A stretch of DNA of 64,000 nt from Eucommia ulmoides (lineage: Eukaryota; Streptophyta; Magnoliopsida; Garryales; Eucommiaceae), in contig CM028339.1 of NCBI GenBank assembly GCA_016647705.1, positions 22,432,803-22,496,802 on the forward strand, in the 5' to 3' direction. A program made the translations under genes and the position numbers. Positions 1 to 11,920 of the stretch are shown here, in pieces. The first letter of the stretch is position 1; each line of letters opens with the position of its first letter. The notes under the pieces were generated by a model. The model had not been told where the DNA came from. It saw only the letters and a program-made list of their open reading frames with translations, and made no database searches.

Positions 1-1283
1 GGTACATATAATTGTTTCTATTCTATTTAATTATAATTGAGAAATATTTGGGGACTTAATTGAGAGATTTAAAATCTATAATTAAGTGAATTGAACCAAA
101 ATGAAGTCTTAATGATATAAGAGGTCTAAGAGAGCAATTAAGTGTCATGATAAAGGAGAACTAGCTGTTAGAGAGCTGTTTTTATTCCCATATATAAAGA
201 CCTGCGTTTTTTTTTTTTTCTTCATATTATAAAGAGAGATTAAGATATCAGGAGATCATATTGAGTTGTTTTAAGAGAAATCATACTGAGTTTTTGTAAG
301 AGATTTTTTAAGAGACATTATTGATAATTATTGCTACTACTGAATCTGAAGTTACATCGCTCTAATTATTTTTTCGGTGGATTCCGGGAGAGATCTTTCC
401 AAATTACTTTCTATATTGTATTGCTTGATTAATCTTTGGAAGTTGATCTTCAGAAATTATTTTCTGATTTTTATTGAAAAAATATTTTATAAGCAATTTC
501 TTGAATTTGATTACGTGATCAATTACGTGTTACCCATTTTTTGTTTAAAATTAGATTTTGAGTATCTCACATTTCTATCACTAGTTTTGGGATATTAATT
601 GAGTTTTAATTTATCTGGGGTGGTAGAAACTCCGAGTGAGAAAAATTACTTGTCAATTTTTAATTGGTAAGTTGAGTTACGGATTAAATACTGTTGGGGG
701 TATTTAATCTAAGGGTAGTTGGGTTTCAGTCTCTTCCTGTAAAGAGATTGAGATAGTAATTCTTCCTGAATTAAATTGATTTGTAAGTTAATTGTAACGG
801 TTCAATCCTTACCGGGTAAAATGATATTTGGAGTGTTTATGAGGTTTTGATTCTTTTGCCTTTGTGTTAAAAAAAATTAGGTTATTCTTGAGCTTGTAAA
901 AAGTAGAGGTTAGTCCTTAGCCTGTGAAAAGAAAATTTTGTAAAGGTTGATTGTGAGCCTGTAAAAGAATCTTTGTGAGGGTTTTGTTCCTAATTTTAAA
1001 GGAATCTTGAGTTTAGTGGGTGCGACTCTCCGTGGGGCTCGGAGGACTAGATTAACCAAGTGTAGCTTGGTGAACCAGTATAAATTTCTAGTGTGATGCA
1101 ATCTTTACTTTATTTATTTTTGTTGTTTTGTGTGCACCTAGTTGATTTTATAATTCCGCTGTGATATAAAGATAATAATTAATTTTTTATTAAAATTAAT
1201 TATTTGATTTATTAAAGTATTTTCTCTCTGATATTTTTAATTACCCAATTTACCCCCCTCTTGAGTATTCCACTTGGCCAACA
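1..1283 (+). mobile_element. LTR of retrotransposon family S, 5' end outside window
   Basis: This stretch matches, segment by segment, the 3' parts of the longer LTRs at 17192-19523, 20268-22493 and 36773-39086. All share the GGTACAT(G/A)TAATT start seen here, the phrase TTTAGTGGGTGCGA followed by TCTCCGTGGGGCTCGG, and an end of the form TTACCC..CCAACA. The copy ends at CCAACA (1278-1283). No primer-binding site follows, so it is either a solo LTR or the 3' LTR of an element lying to the left. No coding capacity is visible. Confidence 0.75.
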
Positions 1284-1440
1284 TAAACCTATGTAACCCC
1301 AATACCACCGCGACCTTCCTCATTCTTATCATCCTCCTTATTTCCATCACCGTCATTATCGCTATTACCATCCTATATTTGATATTCTTGGTTAGGTTAT
1401 GTTTCATCTAACCGACTCAAATCATTTTTCTCTAGTGATC
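1284..1440. other. Short spacer with CAT-rich degenerate repeat
   Basis: Between the LTR end and the copia remnant is a short stretch rich in ATCACC/TTATCAT words. It resembles the reverse complement of the GTGATGGTGATAA repeat at 3640-3870. No gene is seen. Confidence 0.3.
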
Positions 1441-3420
1441 AGTTAGGTTAGGTTGAGCATGAGTCATTGAATTGTATCCATTACCAACTTGTAAAACAAC
1501 CAGTCTTACTTTTCAGTGAGAGTCAATTTATTTCTCGTGCACCCTTTGATCTAGTTCATTCTGATGTTTGAAGACATTCTCCTCATGCCACAATGGATGG
1601 TTCTCGTTATTTTGTTATTTTTGTGAACGACTATTCTCGATATACATGATTATTTCTTATGAAAAATTGATCCGACCTATTCCAAATATATTATGAATTT
1701 TCTTATATGGTTCAAACCCAATTTTTTTCGTAATATTAAAGTTTTTTCGCGCAGATAATGCAATAGAATACAAGGATCGTGTTTTTCTCAACCTGTTTCA
1801 CAAAAATGGCACGCCAACAAAATAGACAAGCCGAACGCAAATATAGACATATTTTTTACACAGTTCGTGCTCTCCTCATTTCTTCCTTCTGCCCTGAGAG
1901 CTTTTGGGGTGAGGCTACCCTAACCGCAATATACACCATAAACTGTGTTCTCTTCGTAACAATTCAGCATCAATCTCCATTTGAGCATCTTTTTGGTAAA
2001 CCTCCCAATTACTCTAAATTCAAAATCTTTGGCTGCAGTTGTTTTATTCTTCTTAAACCACATTAACACAACAAGTTGGAACCAAAGGCCAACCTATGTT
2101 GTTTTCTAGGATATGACATTGAACAAAAATGGTATTGGTGTTGGGATCCTATCTCCAAAACGCTTCGTGTCTCTCATCATAACATTTTTCGAGAACATCA
2201 AAATTTTTATTTCTTATGGTCTTTTGATATATCAACCCTTACTAAGTCCAGATTCTTTATTGATTTATCTTTTGATCTATTCCCTGATGATACAGTTCCA
2301 CGTATGTTGAGCCCACTCTAACACCACTAGCTGAGCCCAGTCTTGCACCCTCCACTGAGTCTACTCCAGCATCACTAGTTGAACCCACTCTAGAACCACC
2401 AGTTGATTTCAACTCTCCAACTCCATCAACCATGCCTGGAGACTTTTTTTATGACTGATGATTCTTCTTTTATTATACGTGGATGACATGATTATTATTG
2501 GGATGATTTATGCGGTATCTCTGAACTCAAAAAATTTCTTAGTGGACAATTCAAGATGAAAGATCTAGGCGTGCTCATCTATTTTCTTGACCTCAAAATC
2601 TCATCTGGTTCAAATAAATATTTTCTCTCCCATGCCAAATATGCCTTGGATTTTCTTTTCAAAACTAGTATCACTGACTTCACCATTGTCACTACTTCTC
2701 TAAAGTCGAATATCAGACTCATTCTACTAGATGTTTCACTACTTTCGTATGCTACTCTAAATTGCCAATTGGTTGGAAGTTTAGTATTCTTCACTGTCAC
2801 TCGCCTAGATATTGCCTATGCCGTTTATCAAGTCAGTCAATTCTACTCATTATATGACCGTTCTTCAAATTCTTCAGTACGTCAAAGGTACCTTATTTCA
2901 CGGACTTCATTTCTTAGCCTAGTCCGCTCTCACCTTATAAGCTTAATTTAATGCCGATTGGGCTGGAGATCTCACCAACATATGCTCAACTACTGGTTAT
3001 TGTTTCTTTTTAGACAAGTCTCTCATTTCTTGGCGTAGTAAGAAATAAACTGTGGTTGTTCCCTCTAGCACTGAAGTCGAATATCGTGCCATTACTTATG
3101 CAACACAAGAACTACTTTGGCTTCGGTAGCTCCTCACTGACATGGGAATCTCGTCTTCTACTGCCACTGTTTTACATTGTAACAATAGAAGTGTCATTCA
3201 GATCGTCCAAAATGATGTCTTCCATGAGCGTACAAAACACATCGAGACTGATTGTCACTTCATCTATCACCATATTCTCCAGAATACTGTTCGTCTATAA
3301 TTCGTTAGTTCAACTGATCAGACAATAGATATTTTTACCAAGGCTCATCCATCTGATGCTTTCACACTTTGATTTTCAAACTCAAGTTTATGTCTTATTT
3401 ATCGCCTTGAGTTTAAGTAG
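1441..3420 (+). pseudogene. Decayed Ty1-copia polyprotein (integrase, partial RT, RNase H)
   Basis: Reading the + strand across several frames gives the order of a copia pol gene. First comes a GAG-pre-integrase/integrase core with a GKQP-like entry and an integrase segment around 1480-2070 (FWGEA, SPFEHLFGKPP). The integrase tail follows at 2076-2230 (CCFLGYD). The YVDD reverse-transcriptase motif lies near 2475, then the C-terminal RT at 2556-2951 (KDLGVLIYFL, LDIAYAV), and an RNase H region with a TEVEYRA-like motif up to about 3340. Most of RT, including everything between the integrase tail and YVDD, is missing. Frameshifts and stops occur throughout, so the element is dead. Integrase before RT is diagnostic of the copia superfamily. 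The finer lineage is not assigned. Confidence 0.85.
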
Positions 3421-3423
3421 TGA

Positions 3424-3425
3424 TG

Positions 3426-3464
<39 letters not shown>

Positions 3465-3630
3465 ATTTCGCCCATTAGGTTAATATATGTATATGAGCGT
3501 GGTCCATTAGGTTAAAACCCTAATCCTAGGGTTTCCCTAGTCTCCTATAAATATCTTCATTGTAAATCTTCGTCATTGTACTTTTTCGAATTTCAATACG
3601 ATTGCTTCATGTTCTCCATTCCACCTCTCA
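3424..3630 (+). mobile_element. Probable 3' LTR fragment of the copia remnant, with (AT)n run
   Basis: Directly after the RNase H relic, and after a weak polypurine-like stretch, a TGTTAAT start leads into about 32 bp of (AT)n. The sequence then runs through CCTATAAATATC, a plausible LTR TATA box, to a CT-rich tail. Position and composition fit a short copia 3' LTR. A matching 5' LTR was not seen near 1400, so the boundaries are approximate. Confidence 0.5.
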
Positions 3631-3639
3631 ATTATTCTA

Positions 3640-3995
3640 ACGACTGTGATGGTGAAGATGGTGATAATGAATAGAAACTGTAGGAATGGTGGCTGTGATA
3701 GTTGTGAATATTTGTTGTAGTGATGGCGTGATGATAGTAAATGTTTATGGTGGTGGCAATGGTCATAACAAAATATTTACCACAGTGGTGACAGTAGTGA
3801 TAACGAATATTTACTGTGATGATGACGGTGATAGGAATATTTACTATAGTTGTATAAGAAAATTATCTTAATAATAATTTAGGGGTAATTTTGTCATAAA
3901 AATAATATAATTATTGAATTGGGGTTTCTTAAAATGTTTTCTAGTAAATTTTCTTAGCAAAACAGTGGGCCTTTGGGCCCAAATAAAAACTCGTT
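3640..3995. repeat. Degenerate ~30-bp GTGATGGTGATA-type repeat and shared tail
   Basis: The stretch 3640-3870 consists of diverged units of the form GTGATGGTGATAGTGAATATTTACT. It is followed by a tail (TTTTGTCATAAAAATAATATAA, then GGGCCTTTGGGCCC). The same units and tail recur at about 12010-12590, so this is a dispersed element and not simple sequence. Its right end lies about 100 bp upstream of the inferred start of the PWP1 transcript. Confidence 0.6.
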
Positions 3996-4056
3996 CTCTT
4001 TTTCCTGATAATATAATAGCCCATTTTTAATATTTTCATGTAATGCCCAAGCCCAT
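3966..4056 (+). promoter_or_regulatory. Cluster of site II (TGGGCY) promoter motifs upstream of PWP1
   Basis: TGGGCC occurs twice at 3966-3971 and 3974-3979. The reverse-complement form AGCCCAT occurs at 4018-4024 and 4050-4056. Site II motifs are known in plant promoters of proliferation, ribosomal-protein and ribosome-biogenesis genes. That agrees with the downstream PWP1-like gene. Function here is inferred from motif and position only. Confidence 0.5.
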
Positions 4057-4267
4057 TTTTTTATCCCACACAATAAGAGCATATTCATGCGTGTGTGACC
4101 TAGGCGGCTCGGTGAACTGCAGACCGCCGGAGGGGGAGGAGAAGCTGCTGCTTGAAGGCCTCGAGCATCAACGATTAGAGCCCAATTGAAACCATATTTC
4201 GATTAAATTTCAATATTTTCCTGAAGAATAGTTTTCTATTGTTTGGTGTTCTGCAATACCAATTCAG

Positions 4268-4424
4268 GTATGTTTCATGATTTCATTCAATTGTTTATGG
4301 AGTTGTAACTGCACTATGGAAATCTCATGATTTTACTATTGAATAAATAGCTGTTAGTCAGTAGCGAGTTTGGCAATCCGAACTGCTGTCATCTTTTCGC
4401 TTAATGCAGTTCATTGTTTGTCAG
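4268..4424 (+). other. Probable intron in the PWP1 5' UTR
   Basis: The leader GC-rich exon (about 4090-4267) ends CAG|GTATGT. An acceptor TTTGTCAG lies at 4424, with an alternative ATGCAG near 4408. The start codon follows at 4442. Introns just upstream of the ATG are common in plant genes of this class. The exact acceptor is not certain. Confidence 0.55.
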
Positions 4425-4441
4425 ATTGTTGTCGTTGAAGA

Positions 4442-7400
4442 ATGATAGCAGCTATTTCTTGGGTCCCCAAGGGGGTCTCCAAGTGTGTCCCAACAGAGGC
4501 CGAGCCTCCTTCAAAAGAGGAGATTGAAGAGATAATTAAGAGTGGTCTTCTGGGCGGAAGGTATGATGCTGTGTTCATCTTCTTTCCTTTGGCTGATTAT
4601 ATTCTCTAGTGGTTAACCATGCACGGTGATATGGAGCTAAATTGGACGATTTGAATCGCTTTTTATTTCCTTAATCCTTATTACTATTACATTCAGTTTC
4701 ATATAAATGTTAGGAAAATATCAAATAGGGTTGCAAAGACGAAGGGAAAAACTCATTACATATGGTTATATCCCTGAATGAATTTATTATGATCGTTGAT
4801 TCTGATTGTCCGCTGATTGAAATTTCTTGCCTTCTTTCTGTTCTTTTCCCCCCTGTAGTGGGGACAGTGAAGACGAAGATGTTGATGAAGAAATGGATCT
4901 CGAGGATGACAAGAAGGACGATGAGTTGGCACATGCCTTAGCTGCGGCTAGTGCACTCGGCAAGTCTACTTCAGAGACTGATGGCATTACAGATGGCTTG
5001 AGGGAACTAGATATGGATAACTACGATGATGAAGATGATGGTACATTTAGTTTCACAAGCCTGTGCATCCTTTCATTTTGAATTCTTTCTACTGTTTTAT
5101 ATAATGTCTTTTTGTCATCGTGGTTGGTTCATCTTGATTCACAGCAGGAGTTGAGCTGTTCAGTTCGCGTCTCGGGGATGCTTACTATGCGAGCAATGAA
5201 ATGGACCCTTATCTGAAGAATAAGGATGTAAGTCTGAGCACTTTCTTAATCATTATTTGGCTTCCATTTGTTTCATAAAGTTAGGGTTTCCTTTCTTTTG
5301 TCCTTCCTTCAATCTTTTTTTAATTCTTCTATATTATGTTCTTATATATATTTAGATGATGTTTTCTTCCAGGATGAGGACTCTGACGACCTTGATGACA
5401 TGTCGATAAAGGCTGACGATTGTGTAATTGTCTGTGCACGTAATGAGGATGATGTCAGTCATCTAGAGGCATGCATTTCACAGATATAACATTTTGAACC
5501 TACTTATATTTTCCCATGTCCTGATGTCTCAAAGCCACTAATTCTTGAACTCAATATGTACAATCAGGTTTGGATATTAGAGGATGCAGGATCTGCTGAT
5601 ATGAATATGTATGGGCACCATGATATCATCCTACCTGCATTTCCTCTATGCACGGCATGGCTTGATTGCCCACTGAAAGGTGGAGACAGAGGTAATAACA
5701 TAAATCTCTAGCTGAAATTAGTTATTTGTACAGGAAAAGTGTGCATTTTTTTTCCTTTTGAGTTTTGACACAGTTGTTTGGTGTAATGTAGCTTCATTTG
5801 TACAATTATATATTTATGTGCACAGGCTTAAAGAAATTTATGCAGCTTCATTTCTTTCTTCTCCCCTGTTTCCTGATAATGAAGGGGAATTATGAATATG
5901 ATACGGAATGCTGCATGCAGTTTTTTTCTTTTTCTTTTTCTTTTTCTTTTTTGTTGTTGTTGTTGTTCCTCTTCTGCTGACATGTGTTAGTCACAACATC
6001 ATGCACATGCTTGCATGTTTAGAAATTTTTTATTTGTATCAGATCTAAATGCATATACAATATGAGAAGAAATTAACTTGCATAAAGAAGAATTCCAGAA
6101 TTCTTTGCCATTTGAAACATTTGTTTTTAAGAGCTCAAACATGGTATAATTTTCCAACCTATTTTTAGTTCTATCTGCTTACAGCAGTCACTATGATTTG
6201 TATTGTTTTTCTTATTGCATCATTTGGAATTTGCAGGGAACTTTATAGCTGTGGGTTCAATGGAACCAGCCATCGAAATATGGGACCTAGACATTGTATG
6301 TGGATCATAGACCTTGATATTGGTAGAAAAATTGTTTAATTGGATATTTATCATAATGGCTCCTATTTTTTAATTCTTTTTGCAGATGGATGAAGTGCAA
6401 CCATCTCTAATCTTAGGTGGTGTTTCTGATAAAAAGAAGAAAGGAAAGAAGGTTAATATTCTACGTTTCTCCGAGCTCATTGTTTTTAAAATCCGTATAT
6501 AAGTTTGGAATCAACATATTTGAACTTTGTATGTGTTTTACCTGGAGTTTTTATGTAGCATGTTCATGCGACTGTGACCCTTATGAATCAACACAAGTTT
6601 GCTTGTAAAAGCTCAAAGCCTCAAACAATGGTTTAAAGTGGACTTACTGTTGATTAAACTTCTAGTTTATGTCTTCTTACAAATGTGCATATTTTTCTTT
6701 TCAGAAATCAATAAAATACAAAAAGGACAGTCACACTGATTCAGTACTCGGTCTTGCCTGGAACAAGGAGTACAGGTATGGATATTTTTTTTCTTTCGAT
6801 AGGTTTATTTTGTTGGTTTCAACATTCTTTTATTGACTTGAGTGCTCTGTATCTTTCTTCGAAACATTTTATGCAGGAATGTACTTGCCAGTGCTGGTGC
6901 GGACAAACTAGTCAAGATTTGGGATGTGGCTACAGGAAAGTGCAGTATCACCATGGAGCATCATACAGACAAGGCAAGAATTAGGCCCATCTATTAGTTT
7001 ATTTGATTTTATTATTTTTTCTTTAGTTCAAGACCGACTTCTATTATCTTTGCATTTTTTGGCTTGCATGTGAGATGCACCACCAATTCATGCATAGGGA
7101 TTAGGAAATAATCATAGTAGTGAACTCTTCCATTATCAGCCAGGGTTGCAAGTTCATGAAACCTTTTGATTTTATTTGAAAGTTTAATCTATAATTCAAG
7201 GCATATCGTGGGCCTGGTCACAATTCACCAGATCTTCTTTTGATGTATTTGAATGTGGTGCTCCTCTTGTTCTGAAAGCCTAAATAATCAGTACTGAAGG
7301 AATGAAAAATAGAAAAACATTACAAATTCTCCTAGTTTAGCAAGTAGTATGCTGATACTGGTAGGGAGGCTTTATACCCCTAAAGGTGATAGAGTTAAAG

Positions 7401-9905
7401 GAAAGGCACAAATGATCAATCTTCAATGGGGAATCTTTCTCTAGCTAGTATTTTCTCCTACTTGGTTGAATTGATGATGACATTTGCATAGTACATATGT
7501 GATTTTATCCATGGCATGTTACAATTAGAAAGGGAAGGGGGGAGATCATCATCATCTAAAACTCTGATCGAGTTTGTCTTCAATTCATTATTTTGGTGAT
7601 AAAAATAGTTGGCCTAATTAGTTTTTATTAGGCAATTTTTTGACTGCTGCTGAAATTTAATGCACGCTAGCAAAATGTGTGGTTTATAGACTTAAAACTT
7701 GAGAATATTGCTTGATATAGTAGTATACTGCTTCATAATTGAGACTAATAGTTACAAAGTTGTTGGTTTGAATTTGAGAGCATACATTTGGCAAAATAAT
7801 GTCAAGTATTAGGGCTGCATTAAAGCTACTTCTCTCAGCAACTTGTTAGCATTTGTGACCTGTGGGGCGATAGATTCACTCTAAAGTAATTTTCTGCTAT
7901 GTTTGCCCATAGAGTATATGATCGTGAAAATTCCATTTTTAACATTAAGCTTTGCCATTTTAAAATTTTATTCTTGAATGTTTAAAGATGGAATTGGCTC
8001 ATCAGTGAAAAGCAACATAACTTGAGATTATTTGGCTGGTGCCCTATTGGTATGTAGTATGTACATGTAAATTGATTAAATAGCTTAAGAAATGGTGATA
8101 TCAAGTAGCTTACAGCATTGTGTTGATAATTGATCTCCAACTGTTTTTTTGACCATTAAATTATTTTTAGTTGAAATGCTTGGACATACTTATCAATGGC
8201 TGTTACATTCGACTGTTAATGTAATCGTTTCCGTATTTTCTTCCTTTGTTATGCCTCCATTTTGTTGTTGCTGATGTCAATGTATGATCCTTTTTCCGAC
8301 TTTTATCCCCAGGTTCAAGCAGTTGCATGGAATCATTATGAGCCTCAAGTTCTTCTGAGTGGATCTTTTGATCATTCAGTGGTCATGGTAATGGAAAATT
8401 TCTATCCCAATGTTCATTAATGATGATTTTTGTTTTAACTCAACTACATTCGAACTCTTTAGTTTTCCATGAAATTCTCAAATCTATTCTACATGTATGC
8501 ATTGTAGAAAGATGGAAGGATAGGTTCACACGCTGGTATAAAGTGGTCAGTTGATGCTGATGTCGAATGTCTGGCTTGGGATCCTCATACTGAGCACTCT
8601 TTTGTGGTTTGTATTTCTATCCCGTAAATGTGCCATCTCTTTAGGCTTTGTTTAGATTGATAGAATTGGGAGAAGAGAAAAGAAAAGTGTATGGTTTCCC
8701 TCCATTTCTCCTGTTTGGTAAATTTAATGAGAAAGGAAAAGAAATGTGATTGGGGGAAAGATTTTTTACAAATTGGGAACCTTCTTTCTCACCCAAGTTT
8801 TAGGGAGTTTTGGAGAAAAGTAAAGGGGAATGTTATCAAAAGAACAATATATATGTATGAAAAATATGGCATAATGGTAAATTAACTTATATAAATACAC
8901 TTCCTCTTCTTTTCTTTTATTGAACAATCCGTACGCAATAGAGAGAATTATTCTCTCCTCTTTTCTCTTGAAGTCTTTTCTCTTAATAAAATTCTGTTCT
9001 CTTCTTCCCATTTCTCTCAATCCAAAAGCAGTGCTAGGGTTACATTGAAGTTTGTTTTCAAAGGAGAGAAATCATCTCAATCTTCAGATACTACTAGGTT
9101 TTTGTGACTCACAATCTGATTGTGTTTTCAGGTGAGTCTCGAGAATGGTATTGTTGCTGGTTTTGATATTCGCACTGCTAGCTCTAATCCATCTTCTGAG
9201 TCAAAGCCGAGTTTCACCCTCCATGCACACGATAAAGCTGTTTGCTCAATCTCTTACAATCCTTTGGTGCCAAATGTACATATCTTCTCTTCTATGTAGA
9301 CCTTGTTTTCCACAGTTAATTTTTTTTTTTTTTTTTTTTAATTTAATTTATTTATATTTTTATATATACTCACTTACACCCTCTCTTTTTAACAGTTTCT
9401 TGCAACCGGTTCCACTGATAAAATGGTAATTGTTTATCCTATCAGGGATTCAATTTAATCTTCTCCTCTTGTGCTCCATTGATATTATTGTAAACCGGTT
9501 GATTATGAATAAAATAATTTTTATCTGTTGGTACTTTTTCCTTTCCACAGGTAAAACTCTGGGATTTGTCAAGTAACCAGCCTTCATGTATTTCATCAAG
9601 GAATCCCAAACTTGTAAGTTACTCCATGTTTTTTGCATATCAGTTGAGGGTGATTCTTTAATTTGATCAACTGGCTGAGTTTTTTTTTTTTTTTTTTTTT
9701 TTGGGTGTGTAAATTTTGGTTAGCATATGGTAAGGGATTGTCTAAACTTTGTTCTTAATGTTACCAGGGAGCTGTCTTTTCCATTTCCTTCTCTGGTGAT
9801 TGCCCCTTTCTTCTAGCCATGGGAGGCTCCAAGGGAAAATTGGATGTGAGTAGAAATGCATGTTTTTGTTTTCTTCCCTCCCACCCCCACCCCCCACACA
9901 CAAAA

Positions 9906-9953
<48 letters not shown>

Positions 9954-10785
9954 ACAAAAAGGGTAGTTTTTTTTTTCTATGGTTTGTTTATTTCTCATCA
10001 GAAAATTGAGAAAGAGAGAGAGAGAGAAAGAAAAAGGGTCCCTTTTCTTCTCTTTCTAGGTTTTGTTTATTTCTTTAGAGCCTGTTCGGTAGTTGTAAAA
10101 ATAAATAACACTTAATCTAGCTACCTGACCATTTTAGTTCTAGTTTAGATGTTATTTTCTCGTGTAATTGAAGCAAAATATATATCAAAATTTAGGCACC
10201 CTTTGATAACTTTTTTATTTTTTATTTTTTGCTTTTAAGCTAAGAAGTACCTTTTTTTGGCTTTAAAAAGTACTTTTAGAACTAAAAATGTAGAAGTATT
10301 TTTTTCAGAAGCAAAAAATAATTATTTTTCATTTGTTCAACTTTTATATTTTAAGAGAGTGATGAATTTGGATTTCTCAACCCTCTACGAAATTCATTTG
10401 AATTAAGAGATTGTTTATATGGATAACATTAAAATATCATCTCTATGTTATCACACACTTTTGATTTTTGCTTTTGTTTTTAACAAAAAGTGTTTTCTTG
10501 TTCAAATAACCTTTTTCTTTATTCCAAAAAAGCACGTATGGAAAAGCGTTCCCTTAACTGAACAAAAACAATTGTTTCTTTCATAAAAAAATAAGATGTG
10601 AAATAGGATAATTTAGTTAACCAAACGGGCCTATAATCTTAATCTTGTCGTTCTTCATGTTTTCGGTGTGTGATTTTGGGTGGTAATTCTGTTAAATAAT
10701 TTTGCAGGTATGGGATGCATTATCTGATGAAGGGGTTTCGAGAAGGTACGGAAACTACAGCAATCGGAAGGACGCTGCAACCTGA
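4442..10785 (+). CDS. PWP1: PWP1-family WD40 repeat protein (16 coding exons, 487 aa)
   Basis: Coding exons: 4442-4560, 4859-5040, 5145-5227, 5373-5468, 5568-5691, 6237-6295, 6386-6451, 6705-6775, 6877-6973, 8313-8387, 8508-8606, 9132-9275, 9396-9425, 9551-9613, 9768-9845, 10708-10785. These join without a frame break into 487 residues, close to the length I recall for Arabidopsis PWP1-like proteins. The N-terminus MIAAISWVPKGVSK is typical of the family. An acidic segment (about 40-135) follows, then WD40 blades with IEIWD (~214), a lysine-rich patch DKKKKGKK (~236-243, possible nuclear signal), VKIWD (~280), VKLWD (416-420) and VWD (463). Yeast and human PWP1 are nucleolar and act in rRNA transcription or 60S ribosome assembly; the same role is inferred here. 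Introns 4 and 9 have GC donors, and exon 13 is only 30 bp. Introns hold MITE-like insertions but the reading frame is intact. Confidence 0.93.
5469..5567 (+). other. GC-AG intron 4 of PWP1
   Basis: The exon ends CTAGAG and the intron begins GCATGC, ending AATCAG. Reading through gives a stop within nine codons. A GT donor 15 bases upstream (5454) would also be in frame but would delete the residues VSHLE, which I recall as conserved in the family. The GC donor is therefore preferred. Confidence 0.7.
6974..8312 (+). other. GC-AG intron 9 of PWP1 (1339 bp)
   Basis: The donor is AAG|GCAAGA, close to the known GC-donor consensus AG|GCAAGT. The acceptor is CCCCAG. Without this splice the frame meets TAG shortly after. 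Joining gives EHHTDK-VQAVAWNHY, continuous with the WD40 fold. Nothing else was recognised in the intron. Confidence 0.85.
8643..9031. mobile_element. MITE-like TIR element in PWP1 intron 11
   Basis: The left end GCTTTGTTTAGATTGATAGA and the reverse complement of the right end (GCTTTTGGATTGAGAGAAAT) form imperfect terminal inverted repeats that continue into GGGA(A)GAAGAGAA. The element is about 390 bp with no coding capacity. A target duplication could not be resolved, so the superfamily is not assigned. Confidence 0.6.
9908..9955. repeat. (AAT)n microsatellite in PWP1 intron 15
   Basis: About 14 units of AAT are followed by AAATAAATAAC. They lie beside a C-rich/CA-rich tract. The short poly-tyrosine or poly-isoleucine reading frames across it on the minus strand are artefacts of the repeat. 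Confidence 0.9.
10077..10632. mobile_element. MITE-like element in PWP1 intron 15
   Basis: The left end GAGCCTGTTCGGTAGTTG and the right end (reverse complement AGGCCCGTTTGGTTAACTAA) are imperfect inverted repeats of the common plant GGCCTGTTTGG type. About 550 bp, AT-rich, non-coding. It may consist of more than one insertion. Confidence 0.5.
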
Positions 10786-11225
10786 TCTTATCTTAAGATA
10801 GTGTTTGGAAACACCTAATCGGAATTTGGAACTACAAATGAAGGCACATAATGTTGGTTCATTTCAATTGCCAATTTCAAAGGACTTGGCTGGGCTGTAC
10901 TACCAAAAGTCCGTAAATGTAAATTACATAGAGCTGGATTTTTTATTTTTTTATTTTTTACATTTATATATTATGTATTGATGAGGTGGTTGCAATGCTG
11001 GTTTATAGGGTTTTGAATTCAAACTCGGTTCAGTTTTGTTTTCTGTTCCTTTCTATAGAGGGTTCTGAGTGGTTGGAACTATTTGGAGTCTGTTGTAGGG
11101 GTAGAAATTTTGGAGGGCAAACTTATGTGAATGCAAATCTAGTCTTGTTTGGATTTCTTGAAATTGTTTGATCAATTTCTGTCCCCCTTTCTATGCATAA
11201 AATAGTGATATCAAATAAAAATACA
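10786..11225 (+). other. 3' UTR and downstream flank of PWP1
   Basis: The sequence after the stop codon is T-rich. An AATAAA hexamer near 11214 is a possible polyadenylation signal. No further gene is seen. Confidence 0.45.
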
Positions 11226-11279
11226 TATTGAGAGAAATATTTAAAAAGAACAATTGAAGTTAATTTTAATTTTAAGAAT

Positions 11280-11848
11280 TAAAACAGGTTATAGGTCTTT
11301 TCTTTTCTTTTTTTGTGACAAAACACCGTACACAAATTTTTTTAAAAAATTAATAAACTAAAAATGAACTGTCAGAATTATCCTAAAAAAATATAAAAAA
11401 AAAAATGATTAATCCTACTAAAATAATTTATACCCTAAACATGTGTACTCTCTCTCTCTAGAGCAATAAGAGGAACACCATCATTTCTACCAACAGCTCC
11501 GGCCGCCTCCACCAACACAACCACAACCCCCTCCCAACAACATAACCACTGGAGATCTCTCTTTCTTTTTCTATCGCTCTCCATATTGCTGCCGTCGTCT
11601 GCCAGATTGACCAGCGACAATCTAGATTTTGTCGTCACGGTCAGATCTGGGCGATGGTTTGAACAAATATGGTCGTCGTCTGGCCAACGACAACCAGTTA
11701 TGGGTTGTCTCTATCCAGATCTGGCCATCAGTGGCCAGATCTGTTAGCCGAGAGATTTTTCGGTAGTAATTTATTTTTTAAAATGTTTCAGATGTGGCCT
11801 TAGTTTTTTTTTTTTTTTTTTTTTTCCAATTGTTTTTCCTTAGCTATG

Positions 11849-11920
<72 letters not shown>

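Noticed and set aside
9742..9998. Poly-Tyr/poly-Ile frames in PWP1 intron 15
   Set aside because: Created by the (AAT)n microsatellite on the opposite strand.
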